Assembly (NCBI RefSeq): GCF_003985125.1
Contig: NZ_ML133565.1
Location: 310,001-374,000, forward strand
Length of the DNA stretch: 64,000 bases
Source: Rhizobium phaseoli
GTDB taxonomy: Bacteria > Pseudomonadota > Alphaproteobacteria > Rhizobiales > Rhizobiaceae
Reading direction: 5' to 3'
Under the pieces are notes generated by a model, which worked only from the letters and a program-made list of their open reading frames with translations, was not told the DNA's origin and made no database searches. Below, in pieces: positions 1 to 9,197 of the stretch (the first letter of the stretch is position 1; every line of letters begins with the position of its first letter). A program made the position numbers and the translations under genes.

Positions 1-562
1 GCCCTTTCAGCTTGCGGGCGATGCAGGCAAGCTCATCGCGGAAGATCAGATCGAGCGGCGTGCGTGCGGCATGCAGGAAGACGACGTCGGCCGGCGCGCA
101 GCTGTCGGCGAGCTCACGCAGAATGGACATGACGGGCGTGATGCCGGAGCCGCCGGAGAGCAGCAGAAGCTTCGGCTTCGAAGCCTCGGACCGGACGAAA
201 TGACCGAGCGGGCCGTTCGCCTTGACCGACGCACCCGGCACCAGCGTGTCGTGAAGCCAGTTGGAGATCTTGCCGCCGGGAACGCGCTTCACCGTCACCG
301 AGAAGGCGTTCGTGCGATGCGGCGACGAGGAGATGCTGTAGCAGCGGCTTTCAGGCTCTCCATTGTGCTCCAGGTCGAACAGGAAATACTGGCCGGCCTT
401 GAAGGCGAAGCGCTTGCCGTCAGGGGAGGCGAAGGTGAAGGTCTTGACGTCGTGGGTCTCCTGCTGGACGTCGAGGCAGACGAGTGTATCGTCTTCCTCG
501 GGATTCCAGACGTCGTGACGGACGGCCTTTGCGAGCGGCGCTTGCGGGTTCCTAGTATCCAT
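1..562 (-). CDS. gbcB: Glycine betaine/stachydrine demethylase reductase subunit (partial, runs off window start)
   Basis: Electron-transfer partner of the Rieske oxygenase encoded just upstream: it passes electrons from NAD(P)H through flavin and a [2Fe-2S] centre. The 187 visible residues start at the ATG whose first base is 562. A flavin-binding RCYSIS motif lies near residues 73-78 and the nucleotide-binding GGSGITP motif near 137-143, the order seen in ferredoxin-NADP reductase-type modules. The C-terminal ferredoxin-like domain expected for the family lies outside the window. The start overlaps the end of the oxygenase gene by 11 bases, so the two are translationally coupled. Distinguishing betaine from stachydrine (proline betaine) as substrate is not possible from this fragment. 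Family assignment is firm, exact substrate is inference. Confidence 0.85.
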   Translation of the reverse strand, partial: MDTRNPQAPLAKAVRHDVWNPEEDDTLVCLDVQQETHDVKTFTFASPDGKRFAFKAGQYFLFDLEHNGEPESRCYSISSSPHRTNAFSVTVKRVPGGKISNWLHDTLVPGASVKANGPLGHFVRSEASKPKLLLLSGGSGITPVMSILRELADSCAPADVVFLHAARTPLDLIFRDELACIARKLKG

Positions 563-1805
563 GAGCGCGCATCCGGTCGATATACCAGGTGGCGAACTTG
601 TCGAGGTTCGTCTCGGAGAAGCGGGAATAGGGACCTGGCTGATAAGCGGGGTCGAGCGCGCCGGCATGGGAGCGGGCGACGAGATCAGCGTCCTGGTCGG
701 TCGTCGCGATCCACACATCTGTCAGCTTGTCGAGGTCGTAATCGACGCCTTCGACGGCATCCTTGTGGACTAACCATTTGGTGCGGACCAGCGTCTTGCC
801 CGCCGAAAGCGGAATGACAGTTGCCACGACCGCATGGTCGCCCATGAAATGGTTCCAGCTGTTATGGCCCCAGAGATGCGTGTCGCCGAGATCCTTGCGG
901 GTCATCTGCCCGAGCAGCTTGGACGAGGCGGCAGTGGCGTCATGCGTCTGGGATTCGCCGGCGCCTGATATGATCAGCCGCTGCGTGCGGAAGTTCGTGG
1001 CGCAGTCGGCCAGCTGCTCGATGGCAGCTGACGGAAACCCATCGGCTTCCCATACCTGGGTGCGCGCCTCGTACAGCCGGAAATGCTCCTCGGCCTGTTC
1101 GCGATCCTCCGGGCTCAGCGTCTCGGGATCGAAGCCGAAGTCGAGATCGACGAAGGAGACGCAGAGCTCAGGATGGTTCGCGGAGCAATGGTAGCACTCG
1201 CGATTGTTCTCCATCGTCAGCTTCCAGTTGCCGTCTTCGATGACGTCGGTCTGGTGGGCGATCTTGGCATTGCGAATGTCGTAGGGCGCGAGACGCTCGA
1301 CCATCGCCTGTTCGAGGCCGGCAATATCCTCAGGCGGATTGTCGGACAGGCAGACGTAAATCAGGCCGCCGATCGATTTGAAGGTAACGGGCTTCAGACC
1401 GTGACAGTCCTTGTCGAATTCTTTGCCCATGTGCGGGGCGTAGCTGAGCTCGCCCGTCAGTTCATAGGTCCAGGTGTGATAGGGACAGACAAGCTTCGAA
1501 ACGATCGTCTTGCCCGGGTTGAGAAGACGCGAGCCGCGATGGCGGCAGACATTGTGCAACACGCGGATTTCGCCGTCGTCGTCGCGCAGCAGGATCAGGC
1601 TCGTCTTGCCGATGTCGACAACGGTGGCGTCGCCGGGCTCCGGAACATCGCAGTCGAGGCCGACGCAGATCCAGTGCTTGTGGAAGAAGACATCGATATC
1701 CGCTTCGAACACGTCTTCGCGGATGTAGAGCCCGGCCGGCAGCGAATGGCCGTCCGCGCGGGAGTCCAGAAGTGCCGAAATGGAAGAAGGAAGCCTGTTT
1801 AGCAT
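552..1805 (-). CDS. gbcA: Rieske oxygenase, glycine betaine/stachydrine demethylase type (GbcA/Stc2-like)
   Basis: Oxygenase component that removes a methyl group from a quaternary ammonium compound by monooxygenation, releasing formaldehyde. The 417-residue protein has the Rieske [2Fe-2S] ligands C87-x-H89 and C107-x2-H110, and mononuclear iron ligands H206 and H211 in ENNRECYHCSANH, with an acidic DQDAD stretch near the C terminus. Length and motif order fit GbcA/Stc2 (about 410-430 aa). The start has an AAGGGG ribosome site. The reductase follows with an 11-base overlap, and a LysR regulator is divergent. Stachydrine demethylation yields N-methylproline and then proline, and putA lies 4 kb away, so stachydrine is a reasonable alternative to glycine betaine. 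That link is inference from context only. Confidence 0.85.
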   Translation of the reverse strand: MLNRLPSSISALLDSRADGHSLPAGLYIREDVFEADIDVFFHKHWICVGLDCDVPEPGDATVVDIGKTSLILLRDDDGEIRVLHNVCRHRGSRLLNPGKTIVSKLVCPYHTWTYELTGELSYAPHMGKEFDKDCHGLKPVTFKSIGGLIYVCLSDNPPEDIAGLEQAMVERLAPYDIRNAKIAHQTDVIEDGNWKLTMENNRECYHCSANHPELCVSFVDLDFGFDPETLSPEDREQAEEHFRLYEARTQVWEADGFPSAAIEQLADCATNFRTQRLIISGAGESQTHDATAASSKLLGQMTRKDLGDTHLWGHNSWNHFMGDHAVVATVIPLSAGKTLVRTKWLVHKDAVEGVDYDLDKLTDVWIATTDQDADLVARSHAGALDPAYQPGPYSRFSETNLDKFATWYIDRMRAHGY

Positions 1806-1878
1806 GAGAACCCCTTATGTGAGAGTTTCCCTAGATTGCTCTTGCAGCGCCGGGCTTTCAACGGCATAAAAAATTAGC

Positions 1879-1903
1879 TTCGCATAAGTTTTTGTCATGC
1901 GAA
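1879..1903. promoter_or_regulatory. Palindromic LysR-type operator between gbcA and lysR
   Basis: A perfect inverted repeat TTCGCAT-N11-ATGCGAA sits in the 111-base gap between the divergent genes. It matches the T-N11-A architecture of LysR-type operators. It lies about 75 bases upstream of the oxygenase start and abuts the AGGAG ribosome site of the regulator, so binding could both activate gbcAB and repress the regulator. The dyad is visible in the sequence; its role is inferred. Confidence 0.55.
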
Positions 1904-1916
1904 TAGGAGTCTCGTG

Positions 1917-2804
1917 ATGCAATTTCGAAGACGGCTTCCGTCGCTGACGGCGCTGGTGACGCTGGAAGCGGTGCTGCGCAGGAAGAGCTTCACCACGGCG
2001 GCGAGCGAACTCGGCGTCACCCAGGCGGCCGTCAGCCGGCAGATCGCCGCCCTGGAGGAGGAGCTCGGCCAGCCGCTCTTCCTGCGCAAGCACCGGGCGA
2101 TCGAGCCGACGGCCGCCTGCGTCAGCCTCGGCGCGACGCTGGCAAAGAGCTTTGCCGACATCGCCGAGAGCGTGGAGGCGATCCAGTCGCGCAGTCAGGA
2201 CGTGGTGACGATCGGCGCGACCGTCGCCTTCTCTTCCTTCTGGCTGCTGCCGCGGCTCGCCGAATTCCGCCGGTCCAATCCCGGCATTCTCGTGAGGGTG
2301 ATATCCCAGGATAACCCGATCACGCTGGATGACGGGGAGATCGACGTGGCGATCCGATACGGCGTGCCGCCCTTCAGCGATGGAACGGTCATTGCCTCGC
2401 GCGGCGACGTCGTCTGCCCCGTCTGCTCTCCCGACCACCTCAGGCGACGCGGAAATGGTCCGCTCGGCTCCGCCGACGAATTCATCGAAACGGAGGTGAT
2501 CGATCGTTCCTGGTATGGCTGGGCGCAATGGGTGTCGCTGACCGGCGGCAATATCGAGGTCAAACCGTCGCTTCGCTTCAACCATTACACCGAAAGCATC
2601 GCGGCGGCGCGCGCGGGACAGGGGATTGCCTTGGGATGGCGCATGCTGATCGGCACCTTCCTGGAGGACGGAACGCTGGTGTCGGCCTCAGGAACCGAGC
2701 TTGCCGCCGAAGGCCGCTACAACGTGATCGTGCCGATCAAGGCCAAGCGCAGCCATGCGGGCGATCTCGCCGCCGCCTGGCTGACGGCCTCGCTGCACGG
2801 TTGA
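1917..2804 (+). CDS. LysR-family regulator (GcvA-like), divergent to gbcAB
   Basis: DNA-binding transcriptional regulator of 295 residues, the usual LysR length. The N-terminal winged helix-turn-helix spans about residues 10-55 (TAASELGVTQAAVSRQIAAL) and is followed by the periplasmic-binding-protein-like effector domain. Two starts are possible: GTG at 1914 and ATG at 1917. AGGAG at 1905-1909 is better spaced for the ATG, which is chosen here. The gene is divergent from gbcA over a short intergenic dyad, the classic arrangement for a LysR protein controlling its neighbour. It ends exactly where the convergent acyltransferase gene ends. The effector is unknown; a betaine or demethylation product is a reasonable guess. 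Confidence 0.85.
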   Translation: MQFRRRLPSLTALVTLEAVLRRKSFTTAASELGVTQAAVSRQIAALEEELGQPLFLRKHRAIEPTAACVSLGATLAKSFADIAESVEAIQSRSQDVVTIGATVAFSSFWLLPRLAEFRRSNPGILVRVISQDNPITLDDGEIDVAIRYGVPPFSDGTVIASRGDVVCPVCSPDHLRRRGNGPLGSADEFIETEVIDRSWYGWAQWVSLTGGNIEVKPSLRFNHYTESIAAARAGQGIALGWRMLIGTFLEDGTLVSASGTELAAEGRYNVIVPIKAKRSHAGDLAAAWLTASLHG

Positions 2805-4457
2805 TCAGAGGCCGAGGCCGGGTGTCGCCGTACGATGGACGCCCTTCGGCACGAAGGCGAACTGATCCGCCAGGCTGAGGAAATCGGCCGCCAGATGCAT
2901 GACCGAAAGCCACATTTCGGTTCCCTGCAAGCTCGGCTCGCCGCCGTCGGCGAACGGGAAACCTTCGCCATCCCGCCATCTGTCGAGCGCCCTGGAGATC
3001 AGGCCGCGCGCGATCGCCTCGCCGTCGGTCCGGCGGTAGTCGGTCTGCCGCCCGATCAGCAGCAGCGGATGGATCGTATCAAGCAGGTTGCAGGCATTGT
3101 ATTTCTCGGCAACGAAGCCTTTGTGGTTGCGGTAATTCAGGTGAACCGTCTCGATCGCTGCATGCGGATGCGGAAGCGGCATGCCGAACTGCGCATAGGT
3201 GCCGCGCGTCAGGCGATAAAATCCATTCACCGGCTGGAGCCATCCCTCCAGCGCCGTCGGCTCGCCCCAGAGGCCGGAGACGCCGCTGGCAGTGCGGCTC
3301 AGCCACTCGAAGAGCGCCGGTCGCGGCCCCTTGGTGCCGAAATACCTGGCGTTGAAATACATGGCGGTTCCGATGGCATCGACGACGCTGCCGGCGTGCC
3401 ACGCCCGGCTCGGCCAGGGAAGCACACCCAGCCACTGCTCCAGCTCTCGAGCATCAAGCTGTACCGCCTGGATCGGGTGCCGTGGCCCGGAGCCGAGCAG
3501 TTCCAGCGCATAGCCGACCGAAAGCACGTTGTACAGCGCCTTCGGATCTTCTCTCAATGCCCGGTCCTGCCCATGCGAATGCGCCTCCGGAAAGAGGCCG
3601 GTCTCCCGCTCCTGAAGACCCCGGAGACGCTCGACGGTTTGCGACGTATCGAGTCCGGGCGGCAGCTGATCGAAGCCGGCGGCGATCTCGATGGCATCGC
3701 AGAGATGCCGGATCGCCGGCCGCCTTATTCCGTCCGCCTCCAGCGATTCATAGCCCTCGGGTGTTTTCCAGCGCGCAAGGATATCGGGCCATTGCTCCTT
3801 CGCCTTCTGCCCGAGCCTGACCAGTCGGTCTTCGATCTCTCCAATGCCGGATTTCCTGGCCGGTGCGCCCCTGCTCCGCAACATCTTTGCCGGAACTCCG
3901 CCGGCAATCGCAAGCGCAGGAACATCTTGCGTGACGACCGCTCCTGCGGCAATCACCGCGCCGTTGCCGATCGTGACGCCATCGAGGATCACGCAATTGG
4001 CGCCGATCCAGACATCGTCGCCGATGACGATGCCGATGCTGACGACGCCTTGGCGATGGATCGGCCGATCGGGGTCGTCGAAACCATGGTTGAAGCCGAC
4101 GATCGACGCATGCGAAGCGATCCGCACGCCATTGCCGCAGGTCACCTTGCCGGAGACACAGGCATAGGGATTGATCGAGCAATCGTCGCCGAGGATCACG
4201 TCGCCCCGCACGAGCGCATGCCCGGCAATCCAGGACCGTTCGCCCATCGTCAGGCTCTCGGTGAAGATCGCAGCATTCTCGGCAATATAGGACGTCTCGG
4301 CCAATTCGGCGCCGCATGCTCGCCGAAGCTCCGCCTTGCGGGCAAGGTGAGCGGGATGATCGAGATCCTTCGCGACGCGCTCCCAGGGAAGAAATTGAAG
4401 CCTGCGCGCTTCGCGCTGTTCGTCTGCCGATAATGGGACGCTATTGGCTTGGCCCAT
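2805..4457 (-). CDS. Two-domain protein: hexapeptide-repeat acyltransferase fused to a helical C-terminal domain
   Basis: The 550-residue protein starts at ATG 4457, preceded by GAGGA at good spacing; longer readings to 4604 overlap putR and are rejected. Residues about 50-200 form a left-handed beta-helix acetyltransferase of the maltose/galactoside type, with hexapeptide turns ([14 protein letters not shown]) and a probable catalytic His in GFNHGFDD. Residues about 215-550 are a separate domain with repeated aromatic/glycine helix-hairpin features ([26 protein letters not shown]) that resemble an alpha/alpha-toroid fold such as in glycosidases or cyclases. I do not recognise this second domain as a named family. 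Simple hexapeptide acetyltransferases are about 180-220 aa, so the fusion more than doubles the protein. It may acylate a sugar or polysaccharide; function is inferred only for the first domain. Confidence 0.75.
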   Translation of the reverse strand: MGQANSVPLSADEQREARRLQFLPWERVAKDLDHPAHLARKAELRRACGAELAETSYIAENAAIFTESLTMGERSWIAGHALVRGDVILGDDCSINPYACVSGKVTCGNGVRIASHASIVGFNHGFDDPDRPIHRQGVVSIGIVIGDDVWIGANCVILDGVTIGNGAVIAAGAVVTQDVPALAIAGGVPAKMLRSRGAPARKSGIGEIEDRLVRLGQKAKEQWPDILARWKTPEGYESLEADGIRRPAIRHLCDAIEIAAGFDQLPPGLDTSQTVERLRGLQERETGLFPEAHSHGQDRALREDPKALYNVLSVGYALELLGSGPRHPIQAVQLDARELEQWLGVLPWPSRAWHAGSVVDAIGTAMYFNARYFGTKGPRPALFEWLSRTASGVSGLWGEPTALEGWLQPVNGFYRLTRGTYAQFGMPLPHPHAAIETVHLNYRNHKGFVAEKYNACNLLDTIHPLLLIGRQTDYRRTDGEAIARGLISRALDRWRDGEGFPFADGGEPSLQGTEMWLSVMHLAADFLSLADQFAFVPKGVHRTATPGLGL

Positions 4458-4524
4458 CTTGATCCTCGCATTCAGCTTCAGCCGCGAATATCGGTTTAGC
4501 AGGACTGTCGGCGGCCGTCTTCCT

Positions 4525-5019
4525 TCACGAAAGACTCGAGCCGAACTTGTCCCAGCCTTCCTTGATCGTCTCCATCGCCACATTCGTCGAGGTGTTGGCA
4601 ACATGGGGCAGCGTCGAGATGCGCTCGCCGAGCACGCGGCGGTAGCGCCCGATGTCGCGGGTGCGGATCTTCAGGAGATAGTCGAACCGGCCGGCAATCA
4701 TATGGCACTCTTCGACTTCCCGGATCTTTTTGATGGCTTCGTTGAAGCTTCTCAGTGCATCCTCGCGGGTGTCGGAGAGCTTCACCTCGACGAAGGCGAT
4801 GTGGTCGAGCTGCATCTTCGATGGGTTGAGGACGGCTTTGAAGCCTTCGATGTAGCCGTCGCTGATCAGTCGCTTGAAGCGAATCTGGCATGGTGTCTTA
4901 GAAAGCCCGACGCGCGCGGCGAGATCGGTGATCGACAGCCTGCCGTCCTCGGCGAGTGCCGCGAGGATCTTTCTGTCGAATTGGTCCAATTCACTAAAGT
5001 TATCGGTTTCCGCAGCCAT
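4525..5019 (-). CDS. putR: Lrp/AsnC-family activator of proline dehydrogenase
   Basis: A 164-residue Lrp-type regulator with an N-terminal helix-turn-helix ([20 protein letters not shown], about residues 28-47) and a C-terminal RAM ligand-binding domain ([19 protein letters not shown]). Wording and position match PutR, which in Agrobacterium, Rhodobacter and rhizobia activates putA in response to proline. The start at 5019 is chosen because GAGAG precedes it and the product then begins [18 protein letters not shown], as usual for the family; the upstream ATG would add an atypical extension. It is divergent from putA across a 407-base gap. Confidence 0.88.
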   Translation of the reverse strand: MAAETDNFSELDQFDRKILAALAEDGRLSITDLAARVGLSKTPCQIRFKRLISDGYIEGFKAVLNPSKMQLDHIAFVEVKLSDTREDALRSFNEAIKKIREVEECHMIAGRFDYLLKIRTRDIGRYRRVLGERISTLPHVANTSTNVAMETIKEGWDKFGSSLS

Positions 5020-5041
5020 TTGAACTCTCGATAATCGGTTT
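5000..5041. promoter_or_regulatory. Repeated ATCGGTTT elements at the putR start
   Basis: The octamer ATCGGTTT occurs at about 5002-5009 and again at 5034-5041, with centres 32 bases (three helical turns) apart. A third copy lies at 4490-4497 upstream of the acyltransferase. Helically phased repeats beside an Lrp-type gene are compatible with autoregulatory binding, but the motif is short and could be chance. Confidence 0.25.
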
Positions 5042-5191
5042 ATAAGTTCATACAGCTTGAAAACCATTGAAATCAAGTGAGATCGCGATTCGTGACTGTG
5101 GTAGATTAATCGTCGGCAATGGGAGGAAGGGCGCAGCCGCCTGGCGCATTGCCGGGCTCGGTCGCTGCGACGTGTAAAAGGGGGATCGTAG

Positions 5192-5398
5192 ATGCATGAG
5201 AGAAAAGCTGATGGCGATCAAAAACCGGATCTGCTCGCTCACTATCGGCCGGTGGCGATAAGAGCGGTCGCAGCCGCATTCACCCTCAAGAGCGACAAGC
5301 CCCCTGCGCGTCCGCTTCACGAGACGGAATATTCCGGCCCGATTTTTACGGACGATGCCACCTGGGACGACGAGCCCGGTGTTCCATTTATCCGTTAG
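5192..5398 (+). CDS. Small hypothetical protein upstream of putA
   Basis: A 68-residue open frame with a strong ribosome site (AAGGGGG, seven bases before ATG 5192) ends 28 bases before putA on the same strand. The product is hydrophilic at both ends with a short alanine/valine-rich middle (VAIRAVAAAF) and no recognisable domain. It could be a co-transcribed small protein or a translated leader that modulates putA. The ribosome site and codon choice are the only support; no family is recognised. Confidence 0.5.
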   Translation: MHERKADGDQKPDLLAHYRPVAIRAVAAAFTLKSDKPPARPLHETEYSGPIFTDDATWDDEPGVPFIR

Positions 5399-5426
5399 AC
5401 GAAACATTCACCGATCAGGAACTCTC

Positions 5427-8400
5427 ATGTTGAACGCAGCGATCGACCCCGCATCCTCCAAAGAACCCGCCGGCGGCGTGCCGTTCGCCGCCTTTGCTCC
5501 GCCGATCCGGCCGCAATCGGAACTCCGCCAGGCGATCACGGCAGCCTATCGCCGTCCGGAAACCGAATGCCTGCCGCCGCTGGTTGCGGCCGCACGCGTT
5601 TCCGAAGCGAAGCGTTATGATATCCGCAGCACGGCTCGCAGCCTCATCGAGGCGCTTCGCGCCAAGCACAAGGGCACAGGCGTCGAAGGGCTGGTGCAGG
5701 AATATTCGCTCTCCAGCCAGGAAGGCGTGGCACTGATGTGCCTTGCCGAAGCGCTGCTGCGTATTCCCGATACCGACACCCGCGACGCGCTGATTCGCGA
5801 CAAGATCGCCGAGGGCAACTGGACCTCGCATATCGGCGGCGGCAAATCGATGTTCGTCAACGCCGCCACCTGGGGCCTCGTCGTCACCGGCAAGCTGACC
5901 TCGACGGTCAATGACCGCAGCCTGTCGGCAGCGCTGACGCGGCTGATTGCCCGCGCCGGCGAGCCGGTCATCCGCCGCGGCGTCGATATGGCGATGCGCA
6001 TGATGGGCGAACAGTTCGTCACCGGCGAAACCATCGAGGAGGCGCTGAAGCGCGCCCGGCCGCTCGAAGCGCGCGGCTTCCGCTATTCCTACGACATGCT
6101 GGGCGAGGCCGCGACCACTGCTGCCGACGCCGAACGTTATTTCAAGGACTACGAAAAGGCGATCCACGCCATCGGCAAGGCTTCCGACGGGCGCGGCATC
6201 TATGACGGTCCCGGCATCTCGATCAAGCTTTCGGCGCTGCATCCGCGTTATGTCAGGGCGCAGGCCGGCCGGGTGATGGGAGAGTTGCTGCCCAAGGTCA
6301 AGGCGCTCGCCGTTCTCGCCAAGACCTATGATATCGGCCTCAACATCGACGCCGAGGAGGCCGATCGGCTGGAGCTTTCGCTCGATCTGCTCGAGGAGCT
6401 CTGCTTCGCCCCTGATCTTGCCGGCTGGAGCGGACTGGGTTTCGTCGTGCAGGCCTATGGCAAGCGCTGCCCCTTCGTCATTGATTTCATTATCGATCTG
6501 GCGCGCCGCTCCGGACGCCGGATGATGGTGCGCCTGGTCAAGGGCGCCTATTGGGACGCAGAGATCAAGCGCACCCAGCTCGACGGTCTCGACGACTATC
6601 CTGTCTATACCCGCAAGATCTACACCGACGTCGCCTATATCGCCTGCGCGCGCAAGCTGCTTGCCGCCGCCGATGCCGTCTTCCCGCAATTCGCCACCCA
6701 CAATGCGCAGACGCTGGCGACGATCTATCATCTCGCCGGTCCCGATTTTGCGGTCGGCAAATACGAGTTCCAGTGCCTGCACGGCATGGGCGAGCCGCTC
6801 TATGACGAAGTCGTCGGCAAGGAAAAGCTCGACCGGCCCTGCCGCATCTATGCGCCAGTCGGAACCCATGAGACGCTGCTCGCCTATCTGGTGCGTCGCC
6901 TTCTGGAAAACGGCGCCAATTCCTCCTTCGTGCATCGCATCTCCGATCCGAACGTTTCGGTCGAGGCGCTGGTCGCCGATCCCGCCGAGATCGTCGCCGC
7001 CATGCCGATCGTCGGTGCGCCTCATGTGCAGATCGCCGCGCCGAAGGCGCTTTACGGCAATGCCCGCGCCAATTCAGACGGGCTCGATCTCTCGAACGAG
7101 GCCACGCTGACGGATCTCGCGCAGGCGCTCGCCTCCACGGCCGAGAGCCCCTGGCACGCGCTTCCGATCCTCGCCGACGGTTCCACGGATGGGGTGACGC
7201 GCGACGTCCTCAATCCTGCCGATCACAGCGATGTCGTCGGCACTGTCACCGAACTGAAGGTCGAGGAGGCTGCCCGCATCGTTGCGATGGCAGCCGACTA
7301 TGCGCCGCAATGGGCGGCCGTGCCGCCGGCCGAGCGCGCCGCCTGCCTGGAGCGGGCTGCCGACATCATGCAGGCCCGTATGAAGACGCTGATGGGCATC
7401 GTCATGCGCGAGGCCGGCAAATCGGCGGCCAACGCCGTCGGCGAAGTGCGTGAGGCAATCGACTTCCTGCGCTATTACGCCGAACAGGCGCGCAAGACCC
7501 TCGGGCCGTCCCACGCGCCGCTTGGGCCCATCGTCTGCATCAGCCCATGGAATTTCCCGCTGGCGATCTTCACCGGCCAGGTGGCTGCGGCGCTGGTGGC
7601 CGGCAATCCCGTGCTGGCCAAGCCCGCCGGCGTCACGCCGATCATCGCCTCGGAGAGCGTCAAGATTCTCCACGAGGCGGGCGTGCCAGTCGGCGCGCTG
7701 CAATTCGTGCCCGGCAGCGGCCGGCTTGGGGCCGGCATGGTCGGTGCCGAGCAGACGGCCGGCGTCATGTTCACCGGTTCGACCGAAGTCGCCCGGATGA
7801 TCCAGGCGCAGCTCGCCGAACGGCTGTCTGCAACCGGAAAGCCGATCCCGCTGATCGCCGAAACCGGCGGCCAGAACGGCATGATCGTTGATTCCTCGGC
7901 TCTGGCCGAGCAGGTGGTGGCCGATGTCATTGCCTCGGCTTTCGACAGCGCCGGCCAGCGCTGCTCGGCGCTCCGCGTCCTCTGCCTGCAGGACGATGTG
8001 GCTGACCGGACGCTCAACATGCTGAAGGGTGCCTTCCGCGAGTTGACGATCGGTCGTACCGACCGGCTCAGCATCGATGTCGGCCCCGTCATCAACGACG
8101 GCGCCAAGGCAGAGATCGACCAGCATATCGAGCAGATGCGTGGCGCCGGCCGCAAGGTTGAACAGTTGCCGCTGCCCGCAAGTGCTGCCGCAGGTACCTT
8201 CGTTCCGCCGACGATCATCGAGATCAAGGCGCTGAAAGATCTGACCAAGGAGGTCTTCGGACCGGTCCTGCACGTTTACCGCTTCAAGAGAAACGGGCTC
8301 GACCGCCTGATCGAAGATATCAATGCCTCGGGCTACGGCCTCACCTTCGGGCTTCATACGCGGCTTGACGAAACCATCGCGCATGTGACGAGCCGCATCA

Positions 8401-9134
8401 AGGCCGGCAACCTCTACGTCAACCGCAACATCATCGGCGCCGTCGTCGGTGTCCAGCCTTTCGGCGGCCGCGGCCTGTCGGGAACTGGCCCGAAGGCAGG
8501 CGGTCCGCTCTATATCGGCCGCTTAGTGCAGCGCGCCCCCGTGCCGCCGCAGCAGGATTCGGTTCATACGGACCTTGCCCTTCGCGACTACATCGTCTGG
8601 CTGGACAAGAAGGGCTTGACGGTCGAAGGGGAGGCAGCGCGTGGTTATGCCGGCCGCTCGGCCCTTGGGCTCGAACGCGAGCTCACCGGCCCGGTCGGCG
8701 AGCGCAATCTTTACGCGCTGCATCCGCGCGGCCGCATTCTGCTCGTGCCGCAGACCGAGAGTGGGCTCTATCGCCAGATCGCCGCAGCCCTTGCAACGGG
8801 CAATCATGTCGCGGTGGATGCCGGTTCCCTCTCGAAATCGGTGCTCGCCGATCTTCCGGCTGCGGTCGCCAGCCGCATTTCCTGGACCTCGGACTGGGAA
8901 AAGGACGGACCTTTTTCGGGCGCGCTCGTCGAGGGCGATCGCGACAGGGTCCACGCGGTCAACAAAAGGATCGCGGCCCTGCCCGGTCCGCTTCTCCTGG
9001 TTCAGGCTGCCACGAGCGACGAACTTGCCGGCGATCCCGAGGCCTATTGCCTGAACTGGCTGCTGGAAGAGGTCTCGACCTCGATCAATACCGCCGCTGC
9101 CGGCGGCAATGCCAGCCTGATGGCGATCGGTTGA
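5427..9134 (+). CDS. putA: Bifunctional proline dehydrogenase / 1-pyrroline-5-carboxylate dehydrogenase
   Basis: Oxidises proline to pyrroline-5-carboxylate using FAD and the membrane quinone pool, then to glutamate using NAD. The 1,235-residue product has the proline dehydrogenase barrel in its first half (DAEEADRLELSLDLLEEL near 306, VRLVKGAYWDAEIKRT near 369) and the aldehyde dehydrogenase half after it (SPWNFPLAIF near 704, catalytic ETGGQNG near 811, catalytic Cys in AGQRCSA near 845). A C-terminal tail beyond the ALDH fold is also present. It starts about where the catalytic core begins and lacks the N-terminal ribbon-helix-helix DNA-binding domain of enterobacterial PutA, in keeping with control by the separate PutR. 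Start ATG 5427 follows AGGA; the longer reading from 5355 lacks a good site. Confidence 0.95.
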   Translation: MLNAAIDPASSKEPAGGVPFAAFAPPIRPQSELRQAITAAYRRPETECLPPLVAAARVSEAKRYDIRSTARSLIEALRAKHKGTGVEGLVQEYSLSSQEGVALMCLAEALLRIPDTDTRDALIRDKIAEGNWTSHIGGGKSMFVNAATWGLVVTGKLTSTVNDRSLSAALTRLIARAGEPVIRRGVDMAMRMMGEQFVTGETIEEALKRARPLEARGFRYSYDMLGEAATTAADAERYFKDYEKAIHAIGKASDGRGIYDGPGISIKLSALHPRYVRAQAGRVMGELLPKVKALAVLAKTYDIGLNIDAEEADRLELSLDLLEELCFAPDLAGWSGLGFVVQAYGKRCPFVIDFIIDLARRSGRRMMVRLVKGAYWDAEIKRTQLDGLDDYPVYTRKIYTDVAYIACARKLLAAADAVFPQFATHNAQTLATIYHLAGPDFAVGKYEFQCLHGMGEPLYDEVVGKEKLDRPCRIYAPVGTHETLLAYLVRRLLENGANSSFVHRISDPNVSVEALVADPAEIVAAMPIVGAPHVQIAAPKALYGNARANSDGLDLSNEATLTDLAQALASTAESPWHALPILADGSTDGVTRDVLNPADHSDVVGTVTELKVEEAARIVAMAADYAPQWAAVPPAERAACLERAADIMQARMKTLMGIVMREAGKSAANAVGEVREAIDFLRYYAEQARKTLGPSHAPLGPIVCISPWNFPLAIFTGQVAAALVAGNPVLAKPAGVTPIIASESVKILHEAGVPVGALQFVPGSGRLGAGMVGAEQTAGVMFTGSTEVARMIQAQLAERLSATGKPIPLIAETGGQNGMIVDSSALAEQVVADVIASAFDSAGQRCSALRVLCLQDDVADRTLNMLKGAFRELTIGRTDRLSIDVGPVINDGAKAEIDQHIEQMRGAGRKVEQLPLPASAAAGTFVPPTIIEIKALKDLTKEVFGPVLHVYRFKRNGLDRLIEDINASGYGLTFGLHTRLDETIAHVTSRIKAGNLYVNRNIIGAVVGVQPFGGRGLSGTGPKAGGPLYIGRLVQRAPVPPQQDSVHTDLALRDYIVWLDKKGLTVEGEAARGYAGRSALGLERELTGPVGERNLYALHPRGRILLVPQTESGLYRQIAAALATGNHVAVDAGSLSKSVLADLPAAVASRISWTSDWEKDGPFSGALVEGDRDRVHAVNKRIAALPGPLLLVQAATSDELAGDPEAYCLNWLLEEVSTSINTAAAGGNASLMAIG

Positions 9135-9197
9135 GCAAACCCGGCGCGAGGGCGTCAAAGTGCGCCCTCAAGGCCGCTGACAGAGCCCTCTTTCGTC

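Noticed and set aside
2835..4433. 532-codon open frame on the plus strand opposite the acyltransferase
   Set aside because: It is antisense to a gene with clear hexapeptide motifs and shows no domain of its own; long antisense frames are usual at this GC content.
4458..4604. N-terminal extension of the acyltransferase
   Set aside because: It overlaps putR and lacks a ribosome site, while ATG 4457 has GAGGA.
5415..7025. 536-codon frame on the minus strand opposite putA
   Set aside because: Fully antisense to the proline dehydrogenase domain, with His/Asp/Gly-rich composition typical of shadow frames.
7074..8384. 436-codon minus-strand frame opposite putA
   Set aside because: Antisense to the ALDH domain; no motifs or ribosome site.
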